64,000 bases of DNA from Chloroflexota bacterium (GTDB lineage: Bacteria > Chloroflexota > Dehalococcoidia > Lucifugimonadales > Lucifugimonadaceae): positions 22,163 to 86,162 of the forward strand of contig VXSB01000003.1 of the NCBI GenBank assembly GCA_009838175.1, written 5' to 3'. The notes below the pieces were generated by a model, which saw nothing but the letters and a program-made list of their open reading frames with translations, searched no databases and was not told the origin of the DNA. The stretch's first letter is position 1; the number at the start of each line of letters is the position of its first letter. Of this stretch, positions 40,764-50,094 are shown in pieces. The position numbers were made by a program, and so were the translations under genes.

Positions 40764-41664
40764 ATCGGTCGCCTACCGACAAGCTACTTTCGTGAGTCGG
40801 TGATTTCGGGCCGCGACCGACTCTCACTCTTTTCACTTTGACTGAGCCTCCATCGGTCGAAACAGTCATTCCCGTACCGTCGATTTCAAGAATCGTTCCT
40901 GGATCAACGTTCGTGTCGTTGCTAGATGCCTTCGTGCTGCCAAACAAGGAGACCTTTTCATCGCTCAACGTGGTCCATGCGCCCGGCTGAGGGTCGCAGC
41001 CGCGGATCAAGTTATGGACACTGTCTGCGTCGTTCGACCAATCGACTTGGGCTTCCTTGGAGCCACACCATCCCTCGTACGTAGCGTTGTTCTCGTCTTG
41101 GACGATGTGCGGAGCGTTTCCAGTAGCTACCAGGTCCACTGATTCCACTAATGCTTCGACGCCCATCGGGAATAGATGGTTGAAGTAAAGCGAACCGACG
41201 GAGTCGTCAGGCCCGATTTCGACTCGTTTCTGCATCAGGATTGAACCAGTGTCGAGTCCCTCGTCAGGCCAGAATATCGATAGGCCTGTTTCAGTATCGC
41301 CGTGAATGATGGCCCAGTTGATGGAGCTCGGTCCGCGATGGAGAGGTAGGAGTGAGGGATGATATTGAATGGTGCCGCGGCTCGGTGCATTGATGATTTC
41401 ATTTGGAACGATATCGGTGACGTAGGCCATAACGCAGAGATCAGCGTCGAGAGATCGGAAGACGTCGATGCATTCCTGGTCTCGCATCCGCTTGAACTGC
41501 CAGACCGGGATGTCCATTGCCTCGGCGGCAGTTGCGAGCGGTTCACGTCTACGGCGCCCATCAGGCGCGGCGAAAACACCGACAATGTCGTGCTCTTCGC
41601 GGTCTATCAAAGCCTCAAGGACCGCTTTTCCGAATGCGGATTGACCGATAAGGGCGATTTTCAT
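40756..41664 (-). CDS. Formyltransferase-family protein resembling the hydrolase domain of 10-formyl-THF dehydrogenase
   Basis: The protein (302 residues) has the formyltransferase fold: KIALIGQSAFGKAVLEAL, then TIQYHPSLLPLHRGPSSINW with the catalytic His, and GLDTGSILMQK with the catalytic Asp. A C-terminal OB-like domain follows (about 205-300, with NLIRGCDPQPGAW). Throughout, it is closer to the N-terminal 10-formyltetrahydrofolate hydrolase domain of animal ALDH1L1 than to methionyl-tRNA formyltransferase Fmt. The first catalytic Asn of Fmt-type enzymes (NIHPS) is replaced, as in ALDH1L1 (IYHPS). There is no aldehyde-dehydrogenase domain. It may be a 10-formyl-THF deformylase or transfer formyl to an unknown substrate. 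Confidence 0.8.
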   Translation of the reverse strand: MKIALIGQSAFGKAVLEALIDREEHDIVGVFAAPDGRRRREPLATAAEAMDIPVWQFKRMRDQECIDVFRSLDADLCVMAYVTDIVPNEIINAPSRGTIQYHPSLLPLHRGPSSINWAIIHGDTETGLSIFWPDEGLDTGSILMQKRVEIGPDDSVGSLYFNHLFPMGVEALVESVDLVATGNAPHIVQDENNATYEGWCGSKEAQVDWSNDADSVHNLIRGCDPQPGAWTTLSDEKVSLFGSTKASSNDTNVDPGTILEIDGTGMTVSTDGGSVKVKRVRVGRGPKSPTHESSLSVGDRFS

Positions 41665-41743
41665 AGGAGGACGCTTATCCTAGTATTTGAACTTGGGGCG
41701 AAGCCCATCGTGTCAGCATCTAAATCTCGAGCGGTTGCGCTCA

Positions 41744-42130
41744 GTGTCTGAACCTACCACATCATCAGAATATTTCGCGCGGGGCTTGAATTCGGCGCAA
41801 CTCGGTCAGCCGGACTCGGCGGCGCGGGACTTTGAAGAGGCGGCTTGGTTGGATCCTGAGAATGCAACGATACAGTTCAATCTCGGAACGGCATATCTCA
41901 GCATGGGATTCTTCGAGCAGGCGGTGATAAGTCTCGATAGGGCACTGGATTTGGAGCCCGAGAACTCGGACGCCTTGGGCAATCGCGCGGTGGCGAGAAC
42001 CGCATTGGGTCAGGATGAACTCGCGGAAGCGGATATCACGAAGGCGATCGAACTCGGCGCGCCGCCCGATGGAATACATGCAGTTGTCGAATACGTGAAG
42101 CAGCGTCGAAGGCCCCAAGATGTACGTTAG
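41744..42130 (+). CDS. Tetratricopeptide-repeat protein
   Basis: A short protein (about 128 residues from GTG 41744) of three TPR units: SSEYFARGLNSAQLGQPDSAARDFEEAAWLDP, ATIQFNLGTAYLSMGFFEQAVISLDRALDLEP, and SDALGNRAVARTALGQDELAEADITKAIELG. No signal peptide or other domain is present. The track's TTG start at 41687 adds residues without TPR character and overlaps the upstream control region of the divergent formyltransferase gene. TPR units usually mediate protein contacts; the partner is unknown. Confidence 0.75.
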   Translation: MSEPTTSSEYFARGLNSAQLGQPDSAARDFEEAAWLDPENATIQFNLGTAYLSMGFFEQAVISLDRALDLEPENSDALGNRAVARTALGQDELAEADITKAIELGAPPDGIHAVVEYVKQRRRPQDVR

Positions 42131-42193
42131 GGGATAGAATCAGGTTTTAATCCATCCCAAAATCGTCAAGGACGAGAGAGGCGGAGATAAGCG

Positions 42194-43219
42194 ATGTCTA
42201 AGACGCGTGTCGGCATCATCAACGTTACCGGATACGCCGGTTCCGAACTGGCGCGTATTCTGTACCGACATCCAGATGTGTCAGTTGAGCAGGTAACAGG
42301 TCGAAGCGCAGCCGGTAAACAGCTCAGCGAGGTCTACCCGCACCTTCTCGACGCTGACATGACGATCTCGCCTTCGCTTGACGACTCGGTCGATTTCGTC
42401 TTCTCCGCGTTGCCTCATGCTGCTAGCGCGGAGGCATTGAGTCCGTTCATCGAAGAGGATGTTCGGTGCGTCGACATCAGCGCTGACTTCCGCCTCAAAG
42501 ACGTGAATGTTTTTGAAACTTGGTACAAGACAGCGCATCCATGTCCTCAATACATCGAGAACGCCGTGTACGGACTGCCGGAACTCCACCGTGAGGATGT
42601 CAAGCGGAGCTGGTTGATTGCCAACCCCGGCTGCTATCCGACGGGAACGATTCTCGGACTGGCTCCGGCTTTCGACGCGAACATCATTGAAACCGATGTG
42701 ATCAGTGACTCGAAGTCCGGCGTTTCGGGGGCCGGCCGTAAAGGCGACGTCGCGTACAACTTCAACGAGATCAACGACAACATGTCGGCGTACGGGCTGA
42801 GCGGACATCGGCACATGCCAGAGATGTCGCAGGAGCTTAGCGCGTTGTCGAAGCATGGCGAAGTCAAGGTTACGTTCGTACCGCACCTCGCTCCGATGAC
42901 GCGCGGTATTCTTGGTACTCACTACGCCACATTGAAGAGCGAAGTCTCCCAAGAAGAGGCGAGCGACATCTACCGCACTTTCTACGCTGATGAGCCGTTT
43001 GTGCGAGTAGTTTCAGCCGCGCCGTCTACCAAAGAGACTTGGGGCAGCAATCACGTCCTCATCAATGTCAACGTGGACGTTTACAGCGATCGATTGATCG
43101 TGGTGACCGCGCTAGACAACTTGGTCAAAGGTGCTGCCGGAGCCGGTGTTCAGAACATGAACCTTATGCTCGGGTTACCCGAAACGACCGGATTGGAAAC
43201 GCTGGCGGTTTATCCGTAA
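42194..43219 (+). CDS. argC: N-acetyl-gamma-glutamyl-phosphate reductase
   Basis: ArgC reduces N-acetylglutamyl phosphate to the semialdehyde in arginine synthesis. The 341-residue protein has the NADP-binding start VGIINVTGYAGSELARIL, the catalytic Cys in NPGCYPTGTILGL, and the His of SGHRHMPE. KSGVSGAGRKGD is the usual substrate loop. GGAG lies about 9 nt before the ATG. Other arg genes are absent from the window, so the pathway is scattered in this genome. A second function in lysine synthesis (LysY) is possible for some homologues, but sequence features fit ArgC. Confidence 0.93.
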   Translation: MSKTRVGIINVTGYAGSELARILYRHPDVSVEQVTGRSAAGKQLSEVYPHLLDADMTISPSLDDSVDFVFSALPHAASAEALSPFIEEDVRCVDISADFRLKDVNVFETWYKTAHPCPQYIENAVYGLPELHREDVKRSWLIANPGCYPTGTILGLAPAFDANIIETDVISDSKSGVSGAGRKGDVAYNFNEINDNMSAYGLSGHRHMPEMSQELSALSKHGEVKVTFVPHLAPMTRGILGTHYATLKSEVSQEEASDIYRTFYADEPFVRVVSAAPSTKETWGSNHVLINVNVDVYSDRLIVVTALDNLVKGAAGAGVQNMNLMLGLPETTGLETLAVYP

Positions 43220-43260
43220 GTTGCTGTTGATCTCCGATTCGTAGGGCTGGCGGAGGGCAA

Positions 43261-43935
43261 TCACGCATCTGCCTTCCGCCACCTCACCAACAGGTGGTGC
43301 CCGCCCCGGCGGCGCAGCGCGTTGTTGATGACGGTTATCAGCTGGCGGTCGGTGATGATTTTCGACTTTTGCAGGAGTCTTGCTTCTTCTTCTTTGGAGT
43401 GGAGGAAAGTTTGGGCAAGTTCCGTGACGTCGCGTCGGAGTTCGACTGTAAGGCCGTATTGGGCGGCGATCTCTTCGGGATTGGGCGCGTCTAAGCGGAA
43501 TAATGCGCTCAACAGGAAGCGACCGCCGGGTTTCAGGACCCTCGCCACCTCGTCCATGTCGTAGATGTCAGTCGAAACGACGAGGTCGATTGAGTTGGCT
43601 TCAAGCCCAGTGTTCTCTACGGGCGCGACGATAAAGTTGCATCGTTGATCGACGCCTTCGATGCGCGCGAGGTCAGTCGCGGTCGCGATTGCGTCCTCGT
43701 CGATGTCGTTGCCGTAAACGGTGCAGTTGTAGAGGGATGCGAGCCAGCGTGCGTTGCCGCCCACCGCGCAGGCCATATCGAGGATTACCGAGTTCTCGTC
43801 TGGTTCGATGTCGAAGAGACCCACCTTTAGGATGGTCTGGTTGGCTCCGAGGTGCATGAACTCGCCGAATAGCAGACTGTCAGCAGTCCCGTTCTCGTCG
43901 TACCAGCGTTGAAGGCGTTGAGTTTTGTTCATCAT
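43261..43935 (-). CDS. Class I SAM-dependent methyltransferase
   Basis: The 224-residue Rossmann methyltransferase has motif I as VILDMACAVGGNARWLASLY, motif II region VYGNDIDEDAI, motif III SIDLVVSTDIYDMDEVARVLKPGGRFLLSALF. A short N-terminal helix (RLQRWYDENGTADSLLFGEFM) and a C-terminal helical part are typical of small-molecule methyltransferases. The first glycine of the usual GxGxG is Cys-Ala (ACAVGG), which is tolerated. It is followed downstream on the same strand by no gene and converges with argC. The substrate is unknown. Confidence 0.82.
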   Translation of the reverse strand: MMNKTQRLQRWYDENGTADSLLFGEFMHLGANQTILKVGLFDIEPDENSVILDMACAVGGNARWLASLYNCTVYGNDIDEDAIATATDLARIEGVDQRCNFIVAPVENTGLEANSIDLVVSTDIYDMDEVARVLKPGGRFLLSALFRLDAPNPEEIAAQYGLTVELRRDVTELAQTFLHSKEEEARLLQKSKIITDRQLITVINNALRRRGGHHLLVRWRKADA

Positions 43936-43966
43936 CTATTGCGTTTCGTCGATTGTGCCGTTCGCT

Positions 43967-44719
43967 CTATTTTCGAGTAAGGACGTTTTGCAGCTCGGTC
44001 AAGGAAGTAATTCGGAGATGATCGGCGAAATCGGGGTGATTGTTGTTGCGGTCGAGAAGTACTGGTTGGATCCCCGCGCCGATGGCTCCGTTGATATCAG
44101 ATTCGAGTTGGTCGCCCACCATTAGCGCGGCGTTCGGTAGCGTGTTGTTCGCGCGGCGCAAAGCCTCTACAAATATGCGTGGATCAGGCTTTTCGCATCC
44201 GACTTCGCTACTCGTGACCGCGAAGTCGATGCTATCTGATAGTCCGAGTTGGTCCGATAGCTCAGAACCGCCACTGGGCACGTTCGACACGATTCCAACG
44301 ATGTAACCACGTGCGCGGAGCTCATATAGGTTGTACAAAACGTCTTCGTAAAGGACCATTTCGTATTCCTGCGCGGCTACTGCCTGCCAAATCTTGTCGG
44401 CGAGTTCGAGATCCACCTCAATGCCGCATCCTTGCAGGACCAACTGCTCGAACTTAGCGAAGAATTGATCGCGCTCGGTCGCGGTCATATTTCGGATGGG
44501 CGTTTTGGTGTTTTCGTGGGTCATGTAAGCCTCGGCGACCGCGTACCCTGCATCGATTCCAGCTTTGGTTACCTCAATGCCGAACTGCAATGCCGCGCGT
44601 GAATGGATGACGTAACGGTCTGGAGACCATGTAGCCAACGTGCCGTAGACATCAAAAAGTATCGTCTTTACGTTTTTCAAAACGTCCGTCTTTGATGTTC
44701 GTTGCGTTCTAACCTTCAT
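43967..44719 (-). CDS. HAD-superfamily hydrolase (haloacid dehalogenase/phosphatase type)
   Basis: All four HAD motifs are present: ILFDVYGTLATW (motif I), VSNVPSGG (II), GCEKPDPRIF with Lys (III) and LMVGDQLESDINGA (IV). A helical cap domain sits between motifs I and II. The second Asp of motif I (DxD) is replaced by Tyr (DVYGT), which is typical of L-2-haloacid dehalogenases rather than phosphatases, so a dehalogenase-like or pyrimidine-phosphatase role is open. The start at ATG 44719 overlaps the comF stop by 11 bp; the track start at 44752 lies deeper within comF. Confidence 0.85.
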   Translation of the reverse strand: MKVRTQRTSKTDVLKNVKTILFDVYGTLATWSPDRYVIHSRAALQFGIEVTKAGIDAGYAVAEAYMTHENTKTPIRNMTATERDQFFAKFEQLVLQGCGIEVDLELADKIWQAVAAQEYEMVLYEDVLYNLYELRARGYIVGIVSNVPSGGSELSDQLGLSDSIDFAVTSSEVGCEKPDPRIFVEALRRANNTLPNAALMVGDQLESDINGAIGAGIQPVLLDRNNNHPDFADHLRITSLTELQNVLTRK

Positions 44720-45446
44720 TATCGAATTCGGCGTCGAGAGTCTCTTTAGCAAATACGATCGCCGACACGCGCCGGGCTCCAGCGAGTTTCAACGCGGCTG
44801 CGCAATTCATGAGAGTGTTGCCGGTGGTGCAGACATCGTCAATGAGAAGGACATGCCCATCGTCGAAGCGGTAGTTGGCTTCGAACGCGCCTCTCAACGA
44901 GATCGCGCGTTGTTGCTTTGTAAGTTCGACTTGTGATTGCGTCGCACGCGTCTTCGCCAATGCATCCTCAATGAACTGCAACGGTAGTTTGTCGGCGATT
45001 TCTCTCGCGAGCAGCGATGCTTGGTTGTAACCGCGCTCGCGCAGACGATCTTGGTGTGCTGGCACCGGTGCGACGCAATCCAAGTTCGCTCGAGATACAA
45101 ATTGGTGTGCCGACATGGTATCCGCCATCGCCGGGGCGATGGCCGTTATATGACGATATTTGAGCGCGTGGACTACGCTTCTTGCTGGACCGCCATAGCG
45201 ATATATCGGCACGAGGCGGTCCAAAGGTGGCGGTAAGGCGACGCAATCGCCGCAGAGTTTCAGGTTCTCGGCGGTGCGTTCCCCACATTTCAGGCATGTG
45301 TTGCTAGCGAGTTTCGGAGCGTTCTCGATGCACTGGTCGCACCAAAGCGACCCTTCCTCGCCGCAGTGAACACACGCTATGGGTACCAGGAAATCAGCTA
45401 CTGCTTTGATGGCTTTCGACGCGGTTTTGATTGAGGGTGCTGGCAT
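44709..45446 (-). CDS. comF: ComF-family phosphoribosyltransferase-like protein
   Basis: The 245-residue protein has the ComF layout. An N-terminal zinc-finger region has three Cys pairs (CVHCGEEGSLWCDQC, CLKCGE, CGDC). The double-zinc-ribbon part is followed by YGGPARSVVHALKY and VPVPAHQDRLRERGYNQASLLA, and a phosphoribosyltransferase core with the PRPP motif VLLIDDVCTTGNT. ComF takes part in DNA uptake in competent bacteria, where it may act with the helicase ComFA or on purine salvage. No other com genes are visible here. It overlaps the HAD gene and lies 23 bp upstream of it on the coding order after the large membrane protein. Confidence 0.9.
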   Translation of the reverse strand: MPAPSIKTASKAIKAVADFLVPIACVHCGEEGSLWCDQCIENAPKLASNTCLKCGERTAENLKLCGDCVALPPPLDRLVPIYRYGGPARSVVHALKYRHITAIAPAMADTMSAHQFVSRANLDCVAPVPAHQDRLRERGYNQASLLAREIADKLPLQFIEDALAKTRATQSQVELTKQQRAISLRGAFEANYRFDDGHVLLIDDVCTTGNTLMNCAAALKLAGARRVSAIVFAKETLDAEFDNEG

Positions 45447-45469
45447 CTTGTCAAATCCCGTGATTATCG

Positions 45470-48400
45470 TTATCCACGGTACTCGTAGATGGTTACCGGG
45501 CCTTCGCTGAACACCGGATGCAGATTGAGTTCATCTGAATTGTTGAATTTCTCCATACCGCTGGACGGATAAGCACCCCGTTCCAGCTCTCCGACATAGA
45601 CGTATCTGACATCGAATTCGTCCAAGAATTTACGTGCGTCGTCAATGTCTCTGGTGACATAGAAGTTATTGATGGCGGCCCTGCGACGCTGCACTTCCCA
45701 GCGGTATTCGTGTCGTTGCTGAGTCTGATGCCAATCCCAGCCTAAGATGGTCGGCAACCCCGTATAAATCGAGATACGGTTGGCCCACGTGTACAGGTCC
45801 CATTGCGCTTCAACAACGACCGGTGATCCATGCACATTTTCTCGCAACCACTCGATTCCGGGTCTATCCGAGGCGATCTCGATGTCAATGCCGCGCGTAT
45901 GGTAGAACGCCTCATCCATGTAAGCTTCACCATCGATCCCTGGTCCTATGATGTTGAAACGATCGTCTAGCCGAACGTCAGTTGCCATCACAGGGTAGAT
46001 GAATACACCTACGGCAAGGATCGCGAAAACCGATAACCATAGAGCTCTGACGGAGCTAATGTTGCGAGTGATGAACGCTCCCACGTCCCAGAGTCTCCAC
46101 AAGGCGTAACTCGCTGCAATCGCTAGCAACCACCACGCTTGGATGTAGAACTTGAAGATGGTGTTCTGACGTCCGATGTCGTTCTTTACGGTGATCACGT
46201 CAACGCCCGCAGCCATCAACAACGCCATCATCGTTAGGGCGACTGTGATGATTATGTAGCGTTGCCCGGGGTGCCTTCGCAGATATGCCATTAGCCCAGT
46301 CAGAGCCAATATCGCGGTGCCTGCAAGAGTGGCGATCACAGTGATGAAGTGCGGATAGGAGACGATGACGGCGATCCAGACTATGCCAAACGCGCCTACG
46401 ATTGCTGCATTCGCCCAGTTCGGATATCCGAAATCGTTTTTGAGTATTCCGACGATTGAATCGAAGCGGAACGTCCCGCGGCGCCATTCGATGACCAGCC
46501 AGGAACCAAGTGCGAAGAGGAATATCGCGTGGATGACGAGATAGCGCCAGAGCGACGTCTGGAACTTGCTTAGCTCAACCCCGTTGTTGAAGAGTTCGAA
46601 GTTGTTGTGGAACGGGAGATACACAACGTATCCGACGATTCCGACTATTGCCGTCTTACCAATCGCGTGTGCAATGCCCACCAGCTTGCCTCGGTGACCG
46701 TAAAGAAACTCTCCTGCGAAAATGAAACCCGCGGCGAAGAGAAGCTGGGTAGGGTAGTCCCAAGAATTGATGAGGCGCAACGAGCCGACGGCGATTCCCA
46801 AGAGCGCCAGAGAAGCTAGAGTCTCGAATCTCGACAACCTCTCCATGCCGGCTCGGAGGAAGGCGGTGATGGACAGCCCCAACGCCAAGATGGCGAAGGG
46901 AATAGCGATCATATGGGCATGCAAATCCGCGTATAGGAATGTGAAGAACGGAAACTCGGTAATCTCGTTGCCGCCAGTATCTCGCTCGAAAAGCCGTGTG
47001 CTTCGCCAGTAGTCGAACTGCGGGAAGTCTTGCCCCTTCACATATGCGTCGTACAACCCTCCGCCGACCTGAGCTAATCCGTCGATGTTTGCAGCCACAA
47101 CGGCCAACACTGCCGCGGTGACACCGAACATTATCGGGACTTTGCCGAGCCTGATCGCGCCGCGTGCCCGCATCGCCATGGCGACCAAGTTGTAAGCGAT
47201 CGTGTAAACGGAAGTCGCAGTCAGCGCGAAAATTAGCGGTACCGCTAGGTTGTATGCGACCGATGGAATGATTCCGGTCATGCGGATCAACGAAGCGACT
47301 ATGAACTGGCCGTAGTAGTAGTAGTTGAGATATCCACCGGCGAACCATGGGTCGTAGGGCGGCATTATGGTCGATCGCGTGATGGCGTTCAGATACGCGA
47401 AGTCCATCGGCTTTTCACCGCCCCGCCATGCGTGCCAGAGGTCCGGATTGGCGAGGCGAATGGCCAAGAAGGCTAGAAACGCTATGAGGAAGATCAACTC
47501 GGCGACAGCGATGGTCTTCCAGTTCGCTTTCATGAAGACAACGATCTCGTCGCCAATCTTCCAGAATATGGCGAAGGAAACAAATGCGAGCAGGACGATT
47601 CCAATTCCGACGGTGATGGCGTTGAAGCCGATTACGCCGAAGCTCGCGAACAGCCACGCGATGGTTGCGACGATAAGCAGGCCTAAAGGTTTGCTGAAGA
47701 GGTACCCACGGTCGGCGAACGGACGGAAGACGACATATGTCAGCGGCCAGGCCGCCAAGGCGATGATCTGGACCGCGATCAGCCACACGAGCCACGCCAA
47801 CTCATTCGGCAAGTCCTTGAGGAAATAGATGGTGTTCCAACTGTCGCCCGATCGTTGGATTCTCGCCTGGTCATCTTCGTATAACAGCCCTACTCCACCA
47901 GCTAGAACGCGGTTGATGTTGTCGAGTGATTGACCGTCGTAAATCCGGCTAAAATACTCGGCCTGCCCAAGTTTGTCGGTGTTCTGGAAGACGATGGCGT
48001 GTGGATGCTCGTAGACGGTGAAGCTCTCGTCCGCCCATCCGAACCAGTCCCAGTTGTAGAGAGAGCCGCGCGGTTTGATATAGCCCCCTGGGACTCCGAA
48101 AGGGACCCTCGCGTACGGATCGTCCCAATAGACGACGCCGAAAAGTTCTGGCACTCGCACTGATGAATAGACGGCCTTGTAGCCCAACTCTCCGCTAAAC
48201 AGCTTTTCGTAGAAACTCGTCGATATCGGATACCGTTCCGGCAACCTTGGAATCGTCGCCGCGAGCCGATTGCTGTAGAGCACGAGATAGTCTGCACTCT
48301 CCAATAATCGAGCGACAGTTGAGAACTTGGCACGATTGTCGGGTTCGTACATCGGCAGTTTTTCGTGCATTCGGAAGCCAATGATGTTGGGTATGCCCTC

Positions 48401-49963
48401 CTCCCAATGTTCCTGAATCACGACAGTTCCCAGTCCGGCGTTTTCGCGCAACCACCTTGAAACGTCTTGTGCCGGGTGTGCCCCGCTGAAGACGTTGAGG
48501 TATGCGAACGTGTAGTGTGCGAGTAAGAGGAATGCCACTGCGCCTAGGGCGTAAGTGCCCAACCGGATCGCCTGGTGGAGTCTCGGTAGCAAGTCTGCAT
48601 TGACCCACCAGATTGCGGCGGCGGTGAAAGCGATCAAGAATGGCGTGGCCGGGAGCATGTAGCGTAGGAACTTGACCTCGAACTGACCGTTTATCAAGAG
48701 GTACGGGAGCACGAACGACAACACGACGATGAACGCGAGATTGCGCGTGACGAGTGTGCGAGCCAACGCCCAAATCAGACCGAGCCATACCGCGATGCCG
48801 AGAGATATGCCCAAGCCCCACGTCGAGAGTTGTCGCATCTGATAGAGGAACGCAGGTGTATCGATGTATTGACGGGTGAACGGAAAATCGACTACACGTC
48901 TGACCATCTCTGATTGGCGGTAGATGTCGGAGAAGTATTTCTCCCAGTCGATGATCATGTACGGCTGTGTCACCAACAAAGCGATGACTGCTGCTGAACC
49001 GGCCAAGATGGCGTATCGGAGCGCCAGCTTGACATCGTCTGGCGTTACGCTGATGGCTCCGCGTGATGTGATGCTGGGTCCGATCATCACTAGCAGGTGC
49101 GCGGCGGCCACAGCTAGGGCGACAGGAGCCGCTGTTGCCTTGGTCGCGATTGCCAATCCGAGCATCACACCCGACAGCAGGGCGTCCGACTGTTTCCGTT
49201 CTTGGACTAACCGTGTCGAGAAGTAGACTGTTGCAACGATGAACATCGTCATCGGGGCATCGACGGCGGTGTAGTGCGCGTTCTGGATATGTATGACCGC
49301 CAACGCGGTCAGCAATGCGGCTAACAGACCGGCTCGCCGATCGCCGGCCAGGCGTGATGCCAACAGGAAGACGAATAATACGGTGATCGTGTCGGCGATA
49401 GCAGCGAAGTTGCGTCCGGGAAATCTGAGGTCGAACAGGTTCCAGTCTTTATCAGCAAATGGCGCAGCTATCGACTTCCAGGCCGCGAGCGCATAAAGCG
49501 GCAGACTGCCGTAGTTGAACCATTGCGGATTAAGTCGAGATTCGGGGGTCAACAAACCCGGTTCGGTCAGCTGTGAAAAATCGAGCCGCTCGGCGCGCCC
49601 CAAAAAGTCGCGCTCGTCGGGATGGTACAGTCCGCCCTGATCCCAATCTGTTCCGAACATGCGCAGAACAAGCGCGAGAACCAAGATAGCGCCTAGGACA
49701 ACATCGATCAGATCCAGTCGGCGGCGTCTCGGTGCTACGTAAACTGGCGCATCGGAACCATTTTCGGAATCGACTGATTCAACCGGTGGTTTTACGCGTC
49801 CGCCGATGTGGATATTGATACTCGGACGCCACTCGGGCACCGATTCGATGCTTGCCCAAGATGTACGCGGGGGTGTAGGTTCGCGGTCGACAACGTCAAC
49901 CGCAGATTCAGTGGGCCGGAGTCGGTTGGAGTCGGAATTAGTTGGGGTTGGTTGAAGTTCCAT
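45470..49963 (-). CDS. Giant DUF2298 ('YYY') membrane protein fused to a GT-C glycosyltransferase-like half
   Basis: The 1,497-residue protein has two membrane halves. After a cytoplasmic Pro-rich head (1-80), residues ~85-690 resemble a GT39/PMT-like GT-C glycosyltransferase: the first helix is followed by GLYHPDERDF with the acidic catalytic-type motif, then about ten helices and a soluble domain. Residues ~760-1497 form the DUF2298 module, defined by GGYLNYYYYGQFIVASL near 880 and the closing NRISIYTGLPTILGWDWHQ. Around 25 membrane helices are likely. Such two-part proteins are known from Chloroflexota and archaea and probably move or attach polyprenyl-linked sugars to the cell surface. 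It lies just upstream of comF on the minus strand. Confidence 0.85.
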   Translation of the reverse strand: MELQPTPTNSDSNRLRPTESAVDVVDREPTPPRTSWASIESVPEWRPSINIHIGGRVKPPVESVDSENGSDAPVYVAPRRRRLDLIDVVLGAILVLALVLRMFGTDWDQGGLYHPDERDFLGRAERLDFSQLTEPGLLTPESRLNPQWFNYGSLPLYALAAWKSIAAPFADKDWNLFDLRFPGRNFAAIADTITVLFVFLLASRLAGDRRAGLLAALLTALAVIHIQNAHYTAVDAPMTMFIVATVYFSTRLVQERKQSDALLSGVMLGLAIATKATAAPVALAVAAAHLLVMIGPSITSRGAISVTPDDVKLALRYAILAGSAAVIALLVTQPYMIIDWEKYFSDIYRQSEMVRRVVDFPFTRQYIDTPAFLYQMRQLSTWGLGISLGIAVWLGLIWALARTLVTRNLAFIVVLSFVLPYLLINGQFEVKFLRYMLPATPFLIAFTAAAIWWVNADLLPRLHQAIRLGTYALGAVAFLLLAHYTFAYLNVFSGAHPAQDVSRWLRENAGLGTVVIQEHWEEGIPNIIGFRMHEKLPMYEPDNRAKFSTVARLLESADYLVLYSNRLAATIPRLPERYPISTSFYEKLFSGELGYKAVYSSVRVPELFGVVYWDDPYARVPFGVPGGYIKPRGSLYNWDWFGWADESFTVYEHPHAIVFQNTDKLGQAEYFSRIYDGQSLDNINRVLAGGVGLLYEDDQARIQRSGDSWNTIYFLKDLPNELAWLVWLIAVQIIALAAWPLTYVVFRPFADRGYLFSKPLGLLIVATIAWLFASFGVIGFNAITVGIGIVLLAFVSFAIFWKIGDEIVVFMKANWKTIAVAELIFLIAFLAFLAIRLANPDLWHAWRGGEKPMDFAYLNAITRSTIMPPYDPWFAGGYLNYYYYGQFIVASLIRMTGIIPSVAYNLAVPLIFALTATSVYTIAYNLVAMAMRARGAIRLGKVPIMFGVTAAVLAVVAANIDGLAQVGGGLYDAYVKGQDFPQFDYWRSTRLFERDTGGNEITEFPFFTFLYADLHAHMIAIPFAILALGLSITAFLRAGMERLSRFETLASLALLGIAVGSLRLINSWDYPTQLLFAAGFIFAGEFLYGHRGKLVGIAHAIGKTAIVGIVGYVVYLPFHNNFELFNNGVELSKFQTSLWRYLVIHAIFLFALGSWLVIEWRRGTFRFDSIVGILKNDFGYPNWANAAIVGAFGIVWIAVIVSYPHFITVIATLAGTAILALTGLMAYLRRHPGQRYIIITVALTMMALLMAAGVDVITVKNDIGRQNTIFKFYIQAWWLLAIAASYALWRLWDVGAFITRNISSVRALWLSVFAILAVGVFIYPVMATDVRLDDRFNIIGPGIDGEAYMDEAFYHTRGIDIEIASDRPGIEWLRENVHGSPVVVEAQWDLYTWANRISIYTGLPTILGWDWHQTQQRHEYRWEVQRRRAAINNFYVTRDIDDARKFLDEFDVRYVYVGELERGAYPSSGMEKFNNSDELNLHPVFSEGPVTIYEYRG

Positions 49964-50094
49964 ACGAACGTTGAGATTCTAATGAACACAACGCGCCCAT
50001 TGCGTACGAGGGGGAAGTACGAAATTTTGGCCGATCCGTCGCGCGGTCTATAACATAACTCTAGACCATCGAATCAATCGAAAGGCTCAACGAC

